Source: Metallosphaera hakonensis JCM 8857 = DSM 7519 | GTDB lineage: Archaea > Thermoproteota > Thermoprotei_A > Sulfolobales > Sulfolobaceae | Reading direction: 5' to 3' | Length of the DNA stretch: 64,000 nucleotides | Assembly: GCF_003201675.2 (NCBI RefSeq) | Contig: NZ_CP029287.2 | Span: 2,034,001-2,098,000, forward strand | Shown: one piece after another, positions 39,880 through 50,220 of the stretch | Layout of the letters: each line of letters starts with the position of its first letter | Numbering within the stretch: position 1 is the first letter of the stretch | Notes under the pieces: model-generated | Databases searched by the model: none | Told to the model about the DNA's origin: nothing | What the model saw: the letters and a program-made list of their open reading frames with translations, nothing else | Program-made: the position numbers and the translations under genes

Positions 39880-40066
39880 GTTTTTACCCTAGGAAAAGGT
39901 TCCAAATATTAATATTGACCATTGCTTATCGTTCATATTTCCTACTAGTTTTCGTTGAGTGTTACAGAAAACTTGTTTCAAACTAACGAATAATGATGAG
40001 TGTGAAGACGCATTGAATTAATTTGCTCACGATTTCATTAAGTTTTTCATTTGTAGCACCTAGATA

Positions 40067-40149
40067 GTTAGTGACGCGCCTCTCGTGGTGGCAGAAAAGT
40101 CGCGATCTGCCACGCTCCGACTTGTTAGAGGTAAGGCGTGAAGAGCCTT
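40067..40149 (+). repeat. 83-bp dispersed repeat with conserved helices, copy 2 (possible small RNA)
   Basis: Homolog of 405-488. Helices: ACGC (40074-40077) with GCGT (40136-40139), CCTCT with AGAGG, and a perfect GTGGCAGA/TCTGCCAC stem closing a 10-nt loop AAAGTCGCGA. Compared with copy 1 the outer helix has a T-A to C-G compensatory change, and the third helix is repaired. It ends 44 bp before tRNA-Ala(TGC). Confidence 0.45.
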
Positions 40150-40193
40150 AGACGATAACATTTTTTAGTTAAACGTTAATCAACATTTAGAAT

Positions 40194-40268
40194 GGGCCGG
40201 TAGCTCAGCCTGGAAGAGCGCTCGGCTTGCAACCGAGAGGTCCCCGGGTTCAAATCCCGGCCGGTCCA
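40194..40268 (+). tRNA. tRNA-Ala (TGC)
   Basis: Acceptor GGGCCGG/CCGGTCC with G3-U70, D arm GCTC…GAGC, anticodon stem CTCGG/CCGAG with loop C-T-TGC-A-A, T arm CCCGG/CCGG-type with TTCAAAT loop, discriminator A. No intron. Confidence 0.92.
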
Positions 40269-40335
40269 CTCGCTATTTCATAGGGTACACCTGGTTGACT
40301 TTCCCTTATAGGAAAAGAAGCGATTAAAAAGAAAT

Positions 40336-40770
40336 TTAATGAGTTTTCCTTGCAGCCTTATTTCTGAGTTTACTCTTCCTTGGAAATTTCCTCGAGATCA
40401 CATATCTAGCGACTGCCCCTGTGACAACCAATCCGCCTAGAGTTAGTAAATCTAGATAATTGAAAGGGGGAGTAAGTATCTCAATGATAATTTCCCTAGA
40501 TACAAAAGATATCATGGCATCTATTACATATATTACGCTCCTACCTTTGCCCTTGAAGAAGTCTAGGGCACTAAGGTAAACCTCTAAGAAAACGATAATC
40601 AACAAAACATTTTCTAGAACAATGGACGCAACATAAATTAGCCCAGTTTGAAAAGCCACTACTACTTGAATAAAGGTACTAGCTACTGTGGCAGCTAGCC
40701 CAATGAGCAGGAGTATTTGTACAACTAGCGACACTATCTTGAAGACAAGGGTGCTACTGATTAATTTCAT
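40336..40770 (-). CDS. PsiE-like four-helix membrane protein
   Basis: 144 residues with four hydrophobic segments (IVSLVVQILLLIGLAATVAS; YVASIVLENVLLIIVFLEVYL; ISFVSREIIIEIL; LLTLGGLVVTGAVARYVI) and a very basic cytoplasmic tail (RKFPRKSKLRNKAARKTH). The layout and the SREIIIEIL segment match the PsiE (phosphate-starvation-inducible E) family, whose function is unknown. It is isolated, with its own promoter region upstream. Confidence 0.65.
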   Translation of the reverse strand: MKLISSTLVFKIVSLVVQILLLIGLAATVASTFIQVVVAFQTGLIYVASIVLENVLLIIVFLEVYLSALDFFKGKGRSVIYVIDAMISFVSREIIIEILTPPFNYLDLLTLGGLVVTGAVARYVISRKFPRKSKLRNKAARKTH

Positions 40771-40995
40771 ACAACGAGATAATATTGGCTATTCATATAT
40801 TTTTTGGTGGCTCTTTTGACGGGAAGTCAACTAGAAACTCTCCAAGATCTCTGGAGATCTGAGCTCATAGCGCTCTCATGCCCTTTCTCATAGGATCTAT
40901 TTGGTGTGTTCCAAAATTAATAACTTCTGAAACTCCGTGAAACCAATCATTGGAGTTATATCCGAAGACTATGAGTACTTACGCCCAAACTTGAT

Positions 40996-42315
40996 TCATG
41001 TTACTAAACGATTATAGCCCTTCATAGCCTCCTCTAGCGCCTCTTTAACCCTATGTATTGCGGTGGTAACTGAACATTGCTTTAATGTTTCGTATCCTCT
41101 CTGTCCTAAATTGTCTGAATTCTTAACAGCTTCAATTAAGGCACTAGTCATCTGTTCAGGTTTTTCCGGTGAGAAGGTGTATCCATTGACCCCATTGATA
41201 ACTAATTCACTGGCACCTGCTCCCTCACTGACAACAACAGGTTTTTTATAATTCCATCCCTCGCATATGGTTAAGCCAAAACCCTCGCTCCTTGAGGTAA
41301 GGGTCACCACATCGCTTCTCTGATACAGTGCCATTAACTCTCTATCCGTAACATAGCCTGTAAATACAACCTTATCTTCAACCTTCAATTCTTTAACCAA
41401 TTCCCTAAGCTTCCTAGCCCACATGCTTGCCTTGTCGTGACCTAGAGACTTACTTGTGAAACTTCCATTTCCTGCTATAACTAACTTGAGATCTGTGTTC
41501 TTTATAGCCTTAATTGCAATGTCTTGACTTTTAATTGGATCCATTCGACCAACCAAAAGTACAACCTTATCTTGATCCTTCAAACCAAATTTCGTTGATA
41601 TCATGTCAACTTCATCCCTAGATACACTTGAGTATGCTGAGGGATCTATGAAAGGATAAATCTGTTTCACTTTTACCTTTACACCTGCCCTCACCATACC
41701 CTCTAGATCACGTTTCGTACTGGATATGACAAGGTCAAATCCTTCGAACGATCTGACAAGGAATTCCCTTATTCTATCGCTAAGTTTCTCAGGGATGAAC
41801 GGTATATGATACCATAGTACTGCTGGCGCTGAGGGACCAATTATTCCGCCGATGAGTAATTGTTGGAAATCATTCACCAAATAGACATCAGTATCAGAAT
41901 AAAATTCTAAGAGTTTGGTTGCACTTAGCCAATTGTAGGAAGCATATGCAATGTACTCTGGCCCCACTAAGTGGTATTTGTAAAGCCCATGGGCCTCATT
42001 ATATAGTCCTTCTTTGAATTTGGTGTAATTTGAGAGGAGCTGTGGTGGTAAATCTACAAAGTGTATATCTATCCCATTCAGGGTTACTTGGGGAGGGTAA
42101 CCTGGTCCTAGAGCCACCCATCTGGATTTGAGATCCGAATTCCCAATCAGGGACAGCATCATTCTGGCTACTCCTCCCACAGATATCTGATAGTCCTGAT
42201 CAGAGAGGTTACTCAGGTCCAGAGGTATTGATAGCTCCCCATATCTCTCAAGTAACTCTTTGTAGGTGAAGCTAAACCTAATTGGTGGAGTTTGAGTGTT
42301 TATGGCAATTTTCAT
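40996..42315 (-). CDS. GT4-family glycosyltransferase
   Basis: 439 residues with a GT-B fold: N-terminal acceptor domain and C-terminal donor domain with [95 protein letters not shown]. The E-x7-E motif (EGFGLTICE) is intact. The sugar and acceptor are unknown; glycogen/trehalose-type synthases and glycan transferases share this pattern. Confidence 0.82.
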   Translation of the reverse strand: MKIAINTQTPPIRFSFTYKELLERYGELSIPLDLSNLSDQDYQISVGGVARMMLSLIGNSDLKSRWVALGPGYPPQVTLNGIDIHFVDLPPQLLSNYTKFKEGLYNEAHGLYKYHLVGPEYIAYASYNWLSATKLLEFYSDTDVYLVNDFQQLLIGGIIGPSAPAVLWYHIPFIPEKLSDRIREFLVRSFEGFDLVISSTKRDLEGMVRAGVKVKVKQIYPFIDPSAYSSVSRDEVDMISTKFGLKDQDKVVLLVGRMDPIKSQDIAIKAIKNTDLKLVIAGNGSFTSKSLGHDKASMWARKLRELVKELKVEDKVVFTGYVTDRELMALYQRSDVVTLTSRSEGFGLTICEGWNYKKPVVVSEGAGASELVINGVNGYTFSPEKPEQMTSALIEAVKNSDNLGQRGYETLKQCSVTTAIHRVKEALEEAMKGYNRLVT

Positions 42316-42474
42316 AACAAGAGTTTTTACTCCATGTTATAAAAACCTGGTAAGATTAAGGAGGACCACTTACAAAACGTGGTCAGATATACTCATACTT
42401 TAGCGTGAAGATAACTTAGTAATATTGGCTTTCTAATATAGGTGTGTAGAAAACATGATTTTGGGTAAAACATG

Positions 42475-43936
42475 CAGTGGTGTTTCACCAATTAAGTTCA
42501 TCTAGATGATATATAGTTTGTACTTTTAATCATTGATTGATATAGAATAAATATTGACTAAATGCAATGAAACATAACATGTTTAAGTATTTTTGGACAT
42601 ATTTAGCCAGTATATTCGACCAAGATCAGTGGATTCTGAATTTTTCTCACGTGGTTGGGAGGGCGTACATGGCCCATCCTGCACGCCCCGGTTTTTAGAG
42701 AAGTTTGATGAAGGAGTCGAAGGAGATGAACTTCTTGCCTGGAGTGATGTAGCCGAAGACGACACGGTTGAACAGGTTCCACGCGTTGTCCAGTATCGTG
42801 TAGCAGAGGAAGAGGAGAACCTTGTTCCTGAGCTTCCTCACCAGCTCTATCCTGGCCTTCTTGACCTTGAAGCCCTCCTCGATCTGCCACCTTAGCCTGT
42901 AGAGTTCAGCTAAGGTGTAGGGGTCGCCCTTGAAGTTGGTGACGAAGGTGAAGTGCCTGGGCCTCTCCTTGTCCTTCACGTAGACCACGTCGTAGTAGTA
43001 GAGGCCGTCGAGCTCCAGCTCCCTGTACGCCACGTAAGTCCTGTCTTCCACCTTCCTTACGCTCTCCTGGAGACGAAGGGAGGAGAGCTGCTGAAAGCCC
43101 TTCAACCCGGACTTCCCCCTCACCACGATCTTCACGGGCATCTCCCTCAGTACCTGGAAGTTGAGGAAACCCGCGTCTGCGAGCACGTAATCTACCTCCA
43201 CGTGCTTCACGACCTCTTGCACCGAGTGGAGGAGGAAGAGAGAAGGGCTCTCTCCTCTCAGGTCGGCGAACTGGAGCATGAGGGAACACCTCACTGGGTG
43301 AACTAAGTCCACGCTCCTGGCCTTCACTCCCTTCCTCCTCCACGGGATGAGCCCAACTCCATCCCTCAAGGCCTCCAACTCCCCCTTCTCCCCCACCGTG
43401 AGCCCGCTCTCGTCGACTGCAAGCACGGTCCCGAACTTCCCCTTACCCACCTTCCCGCACTGGTCCCAGAACGTGAAGGTCTTGCCCACAAGCGAGCCCA
43501 ACCCCTCTCCCAACCTCGTGAGGTACACGTAGTCCTTCCCCCTGTTCCCCTGAAGTAGGGAAGGAGCTGCCTGGACCAGCTTCTCGGGATTGGGGGAGAT
43601 AAGTTTAAACTGCTCCAATGCCATAACTTGAGCGAGGGACTCCAACCTCTCTTGGGAGTACACGGGAACTTGTACTCCGCTTAACATGGTTTGCATATTG
43701 GGGCTCTGGGGTCCCTCGCTTAAATCTTTTCTCCCTCAACTCCACCCCACTTGATAATACTAGACATTTAGTATTACAGCACGCGGGAAAACACGTCTCC
43801 TCTCTCCTTCATCGCGCGTAATTCAATCTTTCTCGTTCATTACATCGTAATTAAACGTATTTCCCCAACTTCATGTGAGATATACCCGTGTTTAAGAAAT
43901 TTCCTCTTAATGAGTAAAATTGGTGTAACACCACTG
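42475..43936 (-). mobile_element. IS4-type insertion sequence, copy A (1462 bp)
   Basis: Ends are inverted repeats CAGTGGTGTTTCACCAATT and CAGTGGTGTTACACCAATT (read inward). Exactly the same length as copy B at 51048-52509 and nearly identical, but in opposite orientation. The flanks TAAAACATG and TATACTTGT do not match, so a target duplication is missing here. The coding part is visibly more G+C-rich than the neighbouring chromosome. Confidence 0.9.
42695..43696 (-). CDS. IS4-family DDE transposase, copy A
   Basis: 333 residues. DDE residues are visible in AVDESGLTV, VLADAGFLNF and the YREK signature YRLRWQIEEGFKVKK (Tyr-x2-Arg-x3-Glu-x6-Lys) that defines IS4. It differs from copy B at a handful of positions (e.g. 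VKIVV/VKVVV, YTLAEL/YTIAEL, VLLFLCY/VFLFLYY), so both are probably functional or recently so. Long shadow frames in other phases come from its high G+C content. Confidence 0.92.
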   Translation of the reverse strand: MQTMLSGVQVPVYSQERLESLAQVMALEQFKLISPNPEKLVQAAPSLLQGNRGKDYVYLTRLGEGLGSLVGKTFTFWDQCGKVGKGKFGTVLAVDESGLTVGEKGELEALRDGVGLIPWRRKGVKARSVDLVHPVRCSLMLQFADLRGESPSLFLLHSVQEVVKHVEVDYVLADAGFLNFQVLREMPVKIVVRGKSGLKGFQQLSSLRLQESVRKVEDRTYVAYRELELDGLYYYDVVYVKDKERPRHFTFVTNFKGDPYTLAELYRLRWQIEEGFKVKKARIELVRKLRNKVLLFLCYTILDNAWNLFNRVVFGYITPGKKFISFDSFIKLL

Positions 43937-44246
43937 TATACTTGTAAACTAATTTCATTCATGTTTAAGATCCTAGATTCAAGCCTAGGATAAAATACAA
44001 CCTCATCTCTCTAGATCTAAACGAGCCTTTAGGAAAATTGAGATCAAAAAGTTTGCTCATAGCACGTGTGAGCTGTCTCTCGTCCTCTAGATAGTCCCTT
44101 AAACTATACGTTAACTCAAAATCAAAGGGGAAAATCGTTTCCTGTCCTGAACATGTTAATCTGTGAAACCGTATGGAGATCTCAATGAATTGGAAGCATT
44201 CAAACTAAGGTGCATAGATTTAAGCCATTACCCATGATTTAAGTTA
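43937..44246. other. Gene-free spacer right of IS copy A
   Basis: No gene, RNA or repeat was recognised. Near the end, AGATTTAAGCC and TGATTTAAGT are possible TATA elements for the following gene. Confidence 0.35.
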
Positions 44247-44789
44247 ATGGGTAAAAATGGAAATGTTACCATAACAAGGGATGATAATGGGTTCTCCTTT
44301 GATGGCATTAAAGAGGCGTTTAGCATAGGGAGGCTTCATGTCTCACCGTTTATCGATGGGATCATCCATTTCTATATAGAGGGAAAGAATCTCCTAATCT
44401 CCTTGAACGAGTCGGAATTCCTTGATGTTCTTTTCTCCATATCGAAGGAAGATACCACGCTCACTAACAAGGGATTAGAAATATCGCAGATAGGCATCGT
44501 ATACAAGTTGGAGTCTAACTCGCTAGAGATAATCAATGTCGCAGACTGGTCATTTCAATCTATGTTCACGTTAGTTAATGGAGAGAGAGTCAAATTAACC
44601 ATTGGACCTAATTGTGAATATAATGATTGCGTGTATTTAGCTGTGTTTCCTCTGGGAGATCGAATCTTCAGTCTCAAAATAAGATTCTCGGAGGGAAGTC
44701 TTGAGGCCCACGCTTACTCTGTTCTCGCATCTGCACTAGAAAATGAACTTATATTTCATATGCTAAAGCATACACTTAGATTATTCTAG
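44247..44789 (+). CDS. Hypothetical protein
   Basis: 180 residues, not recognised. It is a soluble beta-rich protein (ITRDDNGFSFDGIKEAFSIGRLHVSPFIDGIIHFYIEGKNLLISLNESEF…) ending in a helix (AHAYSVLASALENELIFHMLKHTLRLF). No cysteine ribbon or known catalytic motif. The gene lies between the IS and the AbrB-like gene. Confidence 0.6.
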   Translation: MGKNGNVTITRDDNGFSFDGIKEAFSIGRLHVSPFIDGIIHFYIEGKNLLISLNESEFLDVLFSISKEDTTLTNKGLEISQIGIVYKLESNSLEIINVADWSFQSMFTLVNGERVKLTIGPNCEYNDCVYLAVFPLGDRIFSLKIRFSEGSLEAHAYSVLASALENELIFHMLKHTLRLF

Positions 44790-44867
44790 TTACACTTTTA
44801 CACTAAGGATGGGTATAAGGTACATGATAGGGAAAGGTTTTAAAAAATCAGACCTTGCTATTATCTT

Positions 44868-45065
44868 ATGAAAGAAAGAGAAGTCGAGGCAAAAAGGCTT
44901 GTTGGGAAAAAACAAGTTAGGGGAAAAGTCTATGAGTACGAATACTATACTCTGCCCTTGAACCTATATATTCCAAAATCGATGGTAGAAAAATTTGGTA
45001 AAAAATATATGTTGCAAGTCGACGAAGACACCGGAACTATAACAATAAAGCCAAGAAATGTGTAA
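44868..45065 (+). CDS. Small AbrB-like protein
   Basis: 65 residues. The C-terminal part (YYTLPLNLYIPKSMVEKFGKKYMLQVDEDTGTITIKPRNV) resembles a SpoVT/AbrB swapped-hairpin unit (strand-PKSMVEKFG-strand), preceded by a basic stretch. This may be a DNA-binding protein or antitoxin-like regulator, but no toxin partner is adjacent. A TATA-like GTTTTAAAAA lies 27-30 nt upstream. It nearly abuts the convergent sucD. Confidence 0.55.
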   Translation: MKEREVEAKRLVGKKQVRGKVYEYEYYTLPLNLYIPKSMVEKFGKKYMLQVDEDTGTITIKPRNV

Positions 45066-45066
45066 A

Positions 45067-45924
45067 CTACTTTCTGATTATCTTAGTTAAGATATCCCTT
45101 ATTTCATAGGGTGTATTGGCAACCGGTATGTTAGCCCTTTTGAAGGATTCAACTTTACTTTCGAAGGTACCCATTCCCATGTAAACTACCGCACCCGCAT
45201 GACCCATCCTTTTTTCTTTGGGCGCCGTTAAACCTGCGATGTAACCTACTATGGACTTTCTTATTTTTCCATCTCTCTTCATTTGAGCTACTTTCTCTTC
45301 CATAGTCCCACCAATTTCGCCAATTATTACTATTGCTTCTGTGTGCTCATCACTATCAAACTCTATAACTACATCCTGAAGAGACGTCCCAACGATAGGA
45401 TCTCCTCCGATCCCTATCACCGTGGACTGGCCAATGTCTCCTACCAGATGTGAAACTTCGTAGGTTAGAGTTCCAGATCTAGAGACTATGCCTATACTCC
45501 CTTTCTTAAAGTATTTTGATGGGAGGATACCCAGGAGAGATTCGCCAGGTACTACGAGTCCAGGGCAATTTGGTCCAATTACTCTTGAGCCTCTTACCTT
45601 AGCATATCTGACGAATTTGGCAACCTCAACTACTGGAATGTGCTCAGTAATTACGACAATGAGTTTGACGCCAGCATCAACAGCCTCGTATACAGCGTCG
45701 CTGGCAAATTTTGCGGGTACAAATATTATTGAGGCATCTATCTCATGTTCCTTCGTAGCTTCCTGTACTGTATCGTAAACTGGAACCCCATTTACCTGAC
45801 TCCCTCCTTTACCTGGTGATACGCCTGCAACAACCTTCGTTCCATACTTTAACATCATCGATGTGTGGAAGCTTCCTTCTTTCCCTGTAATTCCCTGAAC
45901 CAATACCCTTGTATTTGAGTTTAT
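45067..45924 (-). CDS. sucD: Succinyl-CoA ligase alpha subunit (unusual start)
   Basis: Forms succinate and ATP/GTP from succinyl-CoA with SucC. Rossmann CoA-binding domain ([35 protein letters not shown]), [40 protein letters not shown] and active-site His in MGHAGAVV. The conserved N terminus [11 protein letters not shown] is encoded, but no ATG, GTG or TTG precedes it in frame; ATA overlaps the sucC stop (ATAA), with GGTGAT 11 nt before it. The only canonical start, TTG 45903, would remove seven conserved residues. Confidence 0.88.
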   Translation of the reverse strand: MNSNTRVLVQGITGKEGSFHTSMMLKYGTKVVAGVSPGKGGSQVNGVPVYDTVQEATKEHEIDASIIFVPAKFASDAVYEAVDAGVKLIVVITEHIPVVEVAKFVRYAKVRGSRVIGPNCPGLVVPGESLLGILPSKYFKKGSIGIVSRSGTLTYEVSHLVGDIGQSTVIGIGGDPIVGTSLQDVVIEFDSDEHTEAIVIIGEIGGTMEEKVAQMKRDGKIRKSIVGYIAGLTAPKEKRMGHAGAVVYMGMGTFESKVESFKRANIPVANTPYEIRDILTKIIRK

Positions 45925-46934
45925 GAACGTAGAGCATCACCTATTGCAGCTAATGCGTCCTCATAGACCTTTATACCATGACTTTGCAACATTTTTTTAC
46001 CCTCCTCTTCATTGGTTCCAGTTAGCCTAACGTAGATTGGTTTACCAATCTTTGTGTAAGCGTTTAATATTCCCTTAGCTACCTCATCACATCTGGTTAT
46101 TCCACCGAATATGTTTATGACTATCTTCTTCACCTTCTGGTTACTTCCCACTCTCATTATGGCAGAGGTTACCTTCTCCGTATCTGCCCCTCCTCCCACA
46201 TCAAGGAAATCCGCTGGATTTCCCCCCATTAATTTCACTAGATCCATGGTAGCCATGGTTAGCCCAGCACCGTTACCGATTATGCCCACGTCCCCATCTA
46301 ACTCCACATAGGAATCAGATTGGCTTTTTTCTCTCTGGAATTGCTTTAGCAAATCTTCATGTCTGTATAACGCGTTATCATCCAAGATTACCTTAGAGTC
46401 CAGAGCCAGCGGCCCCTTCTCGGTCACGGCTACCGGATTGATTTCCGCCAACTCTGCATCGTATTCTAGCACGAGCCTCAATAGTCCTTCTAACATTGGC
46501 TCCAACCCTCTAACGCCAACGTATTTCTCTACCGCATCGACGTCATACCTCATTAGTTTTCTATCTAAGGGAATTGTAAAGATCTTGACTTCCTTGCTTT
46601 CCTCTATATTAATTCCGCCTTGTGGGGAAGCTATAATCATCGGATTTCCGGTCTCCCTATCCATCATAGCCGAGAGGTAGATTTCCCTTGAATGAGGTAC
46701 GAACTCCTCGATAAGAAAAATGCTTACTCCTTCCCTCATGAGTTCCGATATGGTGGTATAACTGTCCTCAGTAACCCTAACTAGTCCTCTTTTTCCCCTT
46801 CCTCCCTCCAGCAATTGAGCCTTTACGACCACTTTTCCCTGCACTTTCACTGGTTCCCTTACTACTTGCCCATTCGGCGTTGGTATGCCCACATAGGAGA
46901 AAAGTCTCTTCCCCTCATACTCGTAAAGCTTCAT
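45921..46934 (-). CDS. sucC: Succinyl-CoA ligase beta subunit
   Basis: 337 residues: ATP-grasp domain ([78 protein letters not shown]) and CoA-ligase domain ([58 protein letters not shown]). Overlaps the upstream glycosylase gene by 4 bp. Confidence 0.93.
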   Translation of the reverse strand: MKLYEYEGKRLFSYVGIPTPNGQVVREPVKVQGKVVVKAQLLEGGRGKRGLVRVTEDSYTTISELMREGVSIFLIEEFVPHSREIYLSAMMDRETGNPMIIASPQGGINIEESKEVKIFTIPLDRKLMRYDVDAVEKYVGVRGLEPMLEGLLRLVLEYDAELAEINPVAVTEKGPLALDSKVILDDNALYRHEDLLKQFQREKSQSDSYVELDGDVGIIGNGAGLTMATMDLVKLMGGNPADFLDVGGGADTEKVTSAIMRVGSNQKVKKIVINIFGGITRCDEVAKGILNAYTKIGKPIYVRLTGTNEEEGKKMLQSHGIKVYEDALAAIGDALRS

Positions 46935-47602
46935 GGGTATCTATAATTATATTCGCATACTTGTTTAAGAAAGCATCTATTGCACTTAGGCTTAGATTGT
47001 AAACAAAAAGCTTTTCCAACAGCACCTAAACCAGCATGCAAAACCTTATACGTATATAGATCTGGTTTCGTACTCTCATGAACAATGTTTTGAACGTCCC
47101 TCTTTCGCAGATCTTTATTTGTGAGTCTACTAATTACTCTGCGAGAATATTCGGTTGCTGGAAAAATCAACTGATGACCTGCAAATAATAGAATGGAGTC
47201 TGCGGTTTCCTCTCCCACACCTTCCTGCTTTAGTAGTAGATGTCTGTTCTCCAACTTTAGAAGATTAGTGAGCCCTCCCATGCTTCTGGCAAATCTCGAG
47301 AAGTTTAGTATTCTTCTGGATTTAGTTTTATAAAAGTTGATTGACTTCAAGAACGATTCCAGGGTAGGTAAATCTAATTGGGCTATGGAATCTATGCTAG
47401 CTAGATTAGCCTTTTCTAGGGAACTGATAGTTGCTTTTACCGATTCCCATTTTGTTAGCTGAACGAGAAAAGCTGATATTACAATCTTATCTGCAGTATC
47501 GAAACCGTCCCACCATTCGAAGGAGTACGGCTCCGATATAATCCATCCTGTCTCCCTTATTATGTCTCTATTATTCTGAAAGATCTCCACTAAACTACTC
47601 AA
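46931..47602 (-). CDS. HhH-GPD (endonuclease III-like) protein lacking the usual catalytic residues
   Basis: 223 residues with the Nth/MagIII fold, helix-hairpin-helix [16 protein letters not shown] (125-140), and a complete C-terminal 4Fe-4S motif C200-x6-C207-x2-C210-x5-C216. The position of the Nth catalytic Lys (GVGxKTA) is Glu, as in monofunctional glycosylases. The otherwise invariant Asp (VDT/VDAYTRR) is Thr150 in [10 protein letters not shown]. It may therefore be a DNA-binding or non-classical glycosylase. Embedded between the Alg-like gene and sucC in one operon. Confidence 0.78.
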   Translation of the reverse strand: MSSLVEIFQNNRDIIRETGWIISEPYSFEWWDGFDTADKIVISAFLVQLTKWESVKATISSLEKANLASIDSIAQLDLPTLESFLKSINFYKTKSRRILNFSRFARSMGGLTNLLKLENRHLLLKQEGVGEETADSILLFAGHQLIFPATEYSRRVISRLTNKDLRKRDVQNIVHESTKPDLYTYKVLHAGLGAVGKAFCLQSKPKCNRCFLKQVCEYNYRYP

Positions 47603-48545
47603 GGTAATTCATGATCACCTTAACTAGTTTCTCGGTTCCGGGCTGATGAGACTTGGGTTTGTATGGATTCTCAAGAAATTTAGCTAACTCCTCATTACCC
47701 CAAGTTGAGGGATCATCCAAGAAGTACGCTCCGATTATGGTAGAGTAACGCCTTACATCTTCATATGTTGCAGCCCTAGTAAGGTCTTTATTAAACACAA
47801 TTACAGTTGGCTTACCATACAGGACGGCCGACTCCATGGCCGTCTTGCCCTGATGAGTGATAACAACGTTTGCTCCAGCTATTAACCTTTCAATATCAGG
47901 GTCAAAACTGAACGCCTTTACACCCTTTCTAACGTATATCTGTGGATCTACTTTTCCAGTCTGGATAACAACGTTGTTTAAACCAATTTCTAAAACCTTA
48001 TCGAAAAGAGATCTGAATCCTTCTGTTCCCGCGGTTACAAGAACGTAACCCTCGTTCTTTGGATCATATTTCCTTTTCTGTAGCACAGGTCCCACCACTA
48101 TCCCGTTCCTGTAGAGGGATCTCTGCTCCTCCCAATGTAAGAAAACTCCCTTTGAAAAATGTGAAAGGATCGAGACGGCCTTTCCTTTGGTTACTATCCT
48201 GTCCTGACTCTCAAGTGTAAATATTGTGGAGCCCTTAGTCCATTGAGCAAATGATGGAAATAGTGAGTGATTTGAACCAGTAGCCAATGTAATATCATAC
48301 TTGGGCAATGAAAAGGACTGGGATATGGCCCTAGATGCCTTAGGAATAGTCGATAGATTTGAGCCTGTAGGTTCTCGGGGCTTGCTAACTTCATAGATTT
48401 TTTCGGCGTATGGAGATAACAAGTTCCTGGAGTTTAGATCACCTTCAGGGATAACGAAGTCAACCTTAAATGGCATGTACTCTGCCACTGCCCTAGCGAA
48501 ACCTGTATGTCCTCCACCGCTAGCAATTACTAGAAGTCTCTTCAT
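47595..48545 (-). CDS. Alg14/Alg13-like single-chain glycosyltransferase
   Basis: 316 residues. The N-terminal half has the Alg14-like RLLVIASGGGHTGFARAV nucleotide-sugar fold, and the C-terminal half the Alg13/MurG-like YVLVTAGTEGFRSLFDKV, VVIQTGKVDPQIYV and NVVITHQGKTAMESAVLYGKPTVIV. In yeast these are two proteins adding the second GlcNAc to the dolichol-linked glycan; here they are one chain. Role in archaeal N-glycan assembly is inferred. Overlaps the glycosylase gene by 8 bp. Confidence 0.72.
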   Translation of the reverse strand: MKRLLVIASGGGHTGFARAVAEYMPFKVDFVIPEGDLNSRNLLSPYAEKIYEVSKPREPTGSNLSTIPKASRAISQSFSLPKYDITLATGSNHSLFPSFAQWTKGSTIFTLESQDRIVTKGKAVSILSHFSKGVFLHWEEQRSLYRNGIVVGPVLQKRKYDPKNEGYVLVTAGTEGFRSLFDKVLEIGLNNVVIQTGKVDPQIYVRKGVKAFSFDPDIERLIAGANVVITHQGKTAMESAVLYGKPTVIVFNKDLTRAATYEDVRRYSTIIGAYFLDDPSTWGNEELAKFLENPYKPKSHQPGTEKLVKVIMNYLE

Positions 48546-48591
48546 GTTTGAAGTATAAGATTTTTACCTGTCCGGTTTATTAAAGGCTAAC

Positions 48592-50220
48592 ATGGAGTCG
48601 TACAGAGGATTATGGTTGAAGGGAGCCATAATAATGGCACTAAACATGATTGAAGAAGGTTTAACTCCAGTTGAAATAGGTTTAGGTGAAAGGGACTTTT
48701 ACATAGACCTTGAGTCAGAAACTGCTCTTTCCTTACAGGAGGCTGAGAGATTCGCTCAGGCCAAGAGTCATAGTTTTGAAATCAAAGACGGAGTCATAAA
48801 TAGTAACGGGAAGCAAATAATAGTGCAGGGAGACGCTAGCCCTTCCGGCGATCCAAAGTACTATAAAGTTCTAAACATATCGGTACATCATCCATCAGCC
48901 GGAGTTCAACTGGTCAGGATCAGAGGTGTTTCGTTTGAAACCAAGGAACAGTTAGAGGATTATTTGCAATGGCTAGAGAAAGCCTCGGAAACCGATCATA
49001 GGATAATTGGGGAGAGAATGGATCTCTTCAGCTTTCACGATGAGTCAGGCCCTGGCTTGGTCCTTTTTCACCCGAAGGGACAGCTAATAAGAAACGAAAT
49101 GATAAATTATATGAGGGAAATTAACGACTCGATGGGATATCAGGAGGTTTACACGTCCCATGTGTTCAGGACAGTACTTTGGAAAATCAGCGGGCATTAC
49201 GAGGCTTATAGGGATAAAATGCTGATATTTCAAAAGGACGATGACGAACTTGGAATAAAGCCAATGAACTGCCCTGCTCACATCCTCATCTATAAATCGA
49301 GAGTGAGAAGTTATAGGGATCTCCCTCTTAGGTTTTCTGAGTTTGGAAATGTGTACAGATGGGAGAAAAAAGGAGAGCTATATGGGCTACTGAGAACTAG
49401 AGGGTTCACTCAGGACGATGGGCATATTTTCTTGAGGGAAGATCAAATTAAAGAGGAAATAAGAAAGCTGGTTACCAAGACGCTCGACGTACTTGGAAAG
49501 TTTGGTTTCAGCGGGGATGACGTTAGGATTAATCTTAGCACTAGACCAGACGAGAGCATTGGAACTGATGAGCAGTGGGATAAGGCTACCAAGTCGCTTC
49601 TTGATGTGCTGAAGGAGCTTGGTACCCCCTTTGTGGTAAAGGAGAAAGAAGGTGCATTCTATGGCCCTAAGATAGACTTCGATATAAGGGATAGCTTAAA
49701 CAGATGGTGGCAGCTATCAACTATTCAAGTTGACTTCAATCTACCTGAAAGGTTTAAGCTAGAATACGTTGACGAAAATGGCAATAAAAGGAGACCAGTA
49801 ATAGTTCATCGTGCTATTTACGGATCCTTAGATAGGATGATAGCTATTCTACTTGAGCATTTCAGAGGCAAATTGCCTACCTGGTTAGCCCCTGTTCAGA
49901 TTAGAGTGTTACCCATAAGTGAAGACAACGTAGAATATGCCAATAAAGTGGCCGAAGTCCTCAGAGAAAATAGGGTTAGGACTGAGTTAGATCTAACCGG
50001 GGACACGCTCTCCAAGAGAATAAAGAGAGGATATGACGATGGCGTTCCATATATGTTAATCCTAGGCAAAAAAGAGTCGTCAGAGGAAAAGGTAACAGTG
50101 AGAGCTAGAGGTAATATTGAGGTCAGGGGAGTTCCTCTTTCTAGGTTCGTCAAGGAAGTTCTAGAGGAAATAAAAACTAGAGATGTTGAAAATTCAGCTA
50201 TAAAGAGGATACAGGGATGA
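48592..50220 (+). CDS. thrS: Threonyl-tRNA synthetase, catalytic protein
   Basis: 542 residues without an editing domain. Class II catalytic core: [23 protein letters not shown], zinc-binding Cys in MNCPAH (about 227), motif 2 [30 protein letters not shown], motif 3 [20 protein letters not shown], and C-terminal anticodon domain ([16 protein letters not shown]…[20 protein letters not shown]). It charges tRNA-Thr; proofreading depends on the separate protein at 31970-33130. Overlaps ogt by 4 bp. Confidence 0.95.
   Translation: MESYRGLWLKGAIIMALNMIEEGLTPVEIGLGERDFYIDLESETALSLQEAERFAQAKSHSFEIKDGVINSNGKQIIVQGDASPSGDPKYYKVLNISVHHPSAGVQLVRIRGVSFETKEQLEDYLQWLEKASETDHRIIGERMDLFSFHDESGPGLVLFHPKGQLIRNEMINYMREINDSMGYQEVYTSHVFRTVLWKISGHYEAYRDKMLIFQKDDDELGIKPMNCPAHILIYKSRVRSYRDLPLRFSEFGNVYRWEKKGELYGLLRTRGFTQDDGHIFLREDQIKEEIRKLVTKTLDVLGKFGFSGDDVRINLSTRPDESIGTDEQWDKATKSLLDVLKELGTPFVVKEKEGAFYGPKIDFDIRDSLNRWWQLSTIQVDFNLPERFKLEYVDENGNKRRPVIVHRAIYGSLDRMIAILLEHFRGKLPTWLAPVQIRVLPISEDNVEYANKVAEVLRENRVRTELDLTGDTLSKRIKRGYDDGVPYMLILGKKESSEEKVTVRARGNIEVRGVPLSRFVKEVLEEIKTRDVENSAIKRIQG

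Noticed and set aside
39990-40060. AATGATGA and nearby TTGA as a C/D-box small RNA
   Set aside because: No good D box (CTGA) at the right distance and no closing stem; the adjoining structured repeat explains the region better.
42593-43532. Several long open frames on both strands inside IS copy A (and the mirror set in copy B)
   Set aside because: They overlap the transposase in other phases, arise from its high G+C content, and occur identically in both copies; none has recognisable motifs or start signals.
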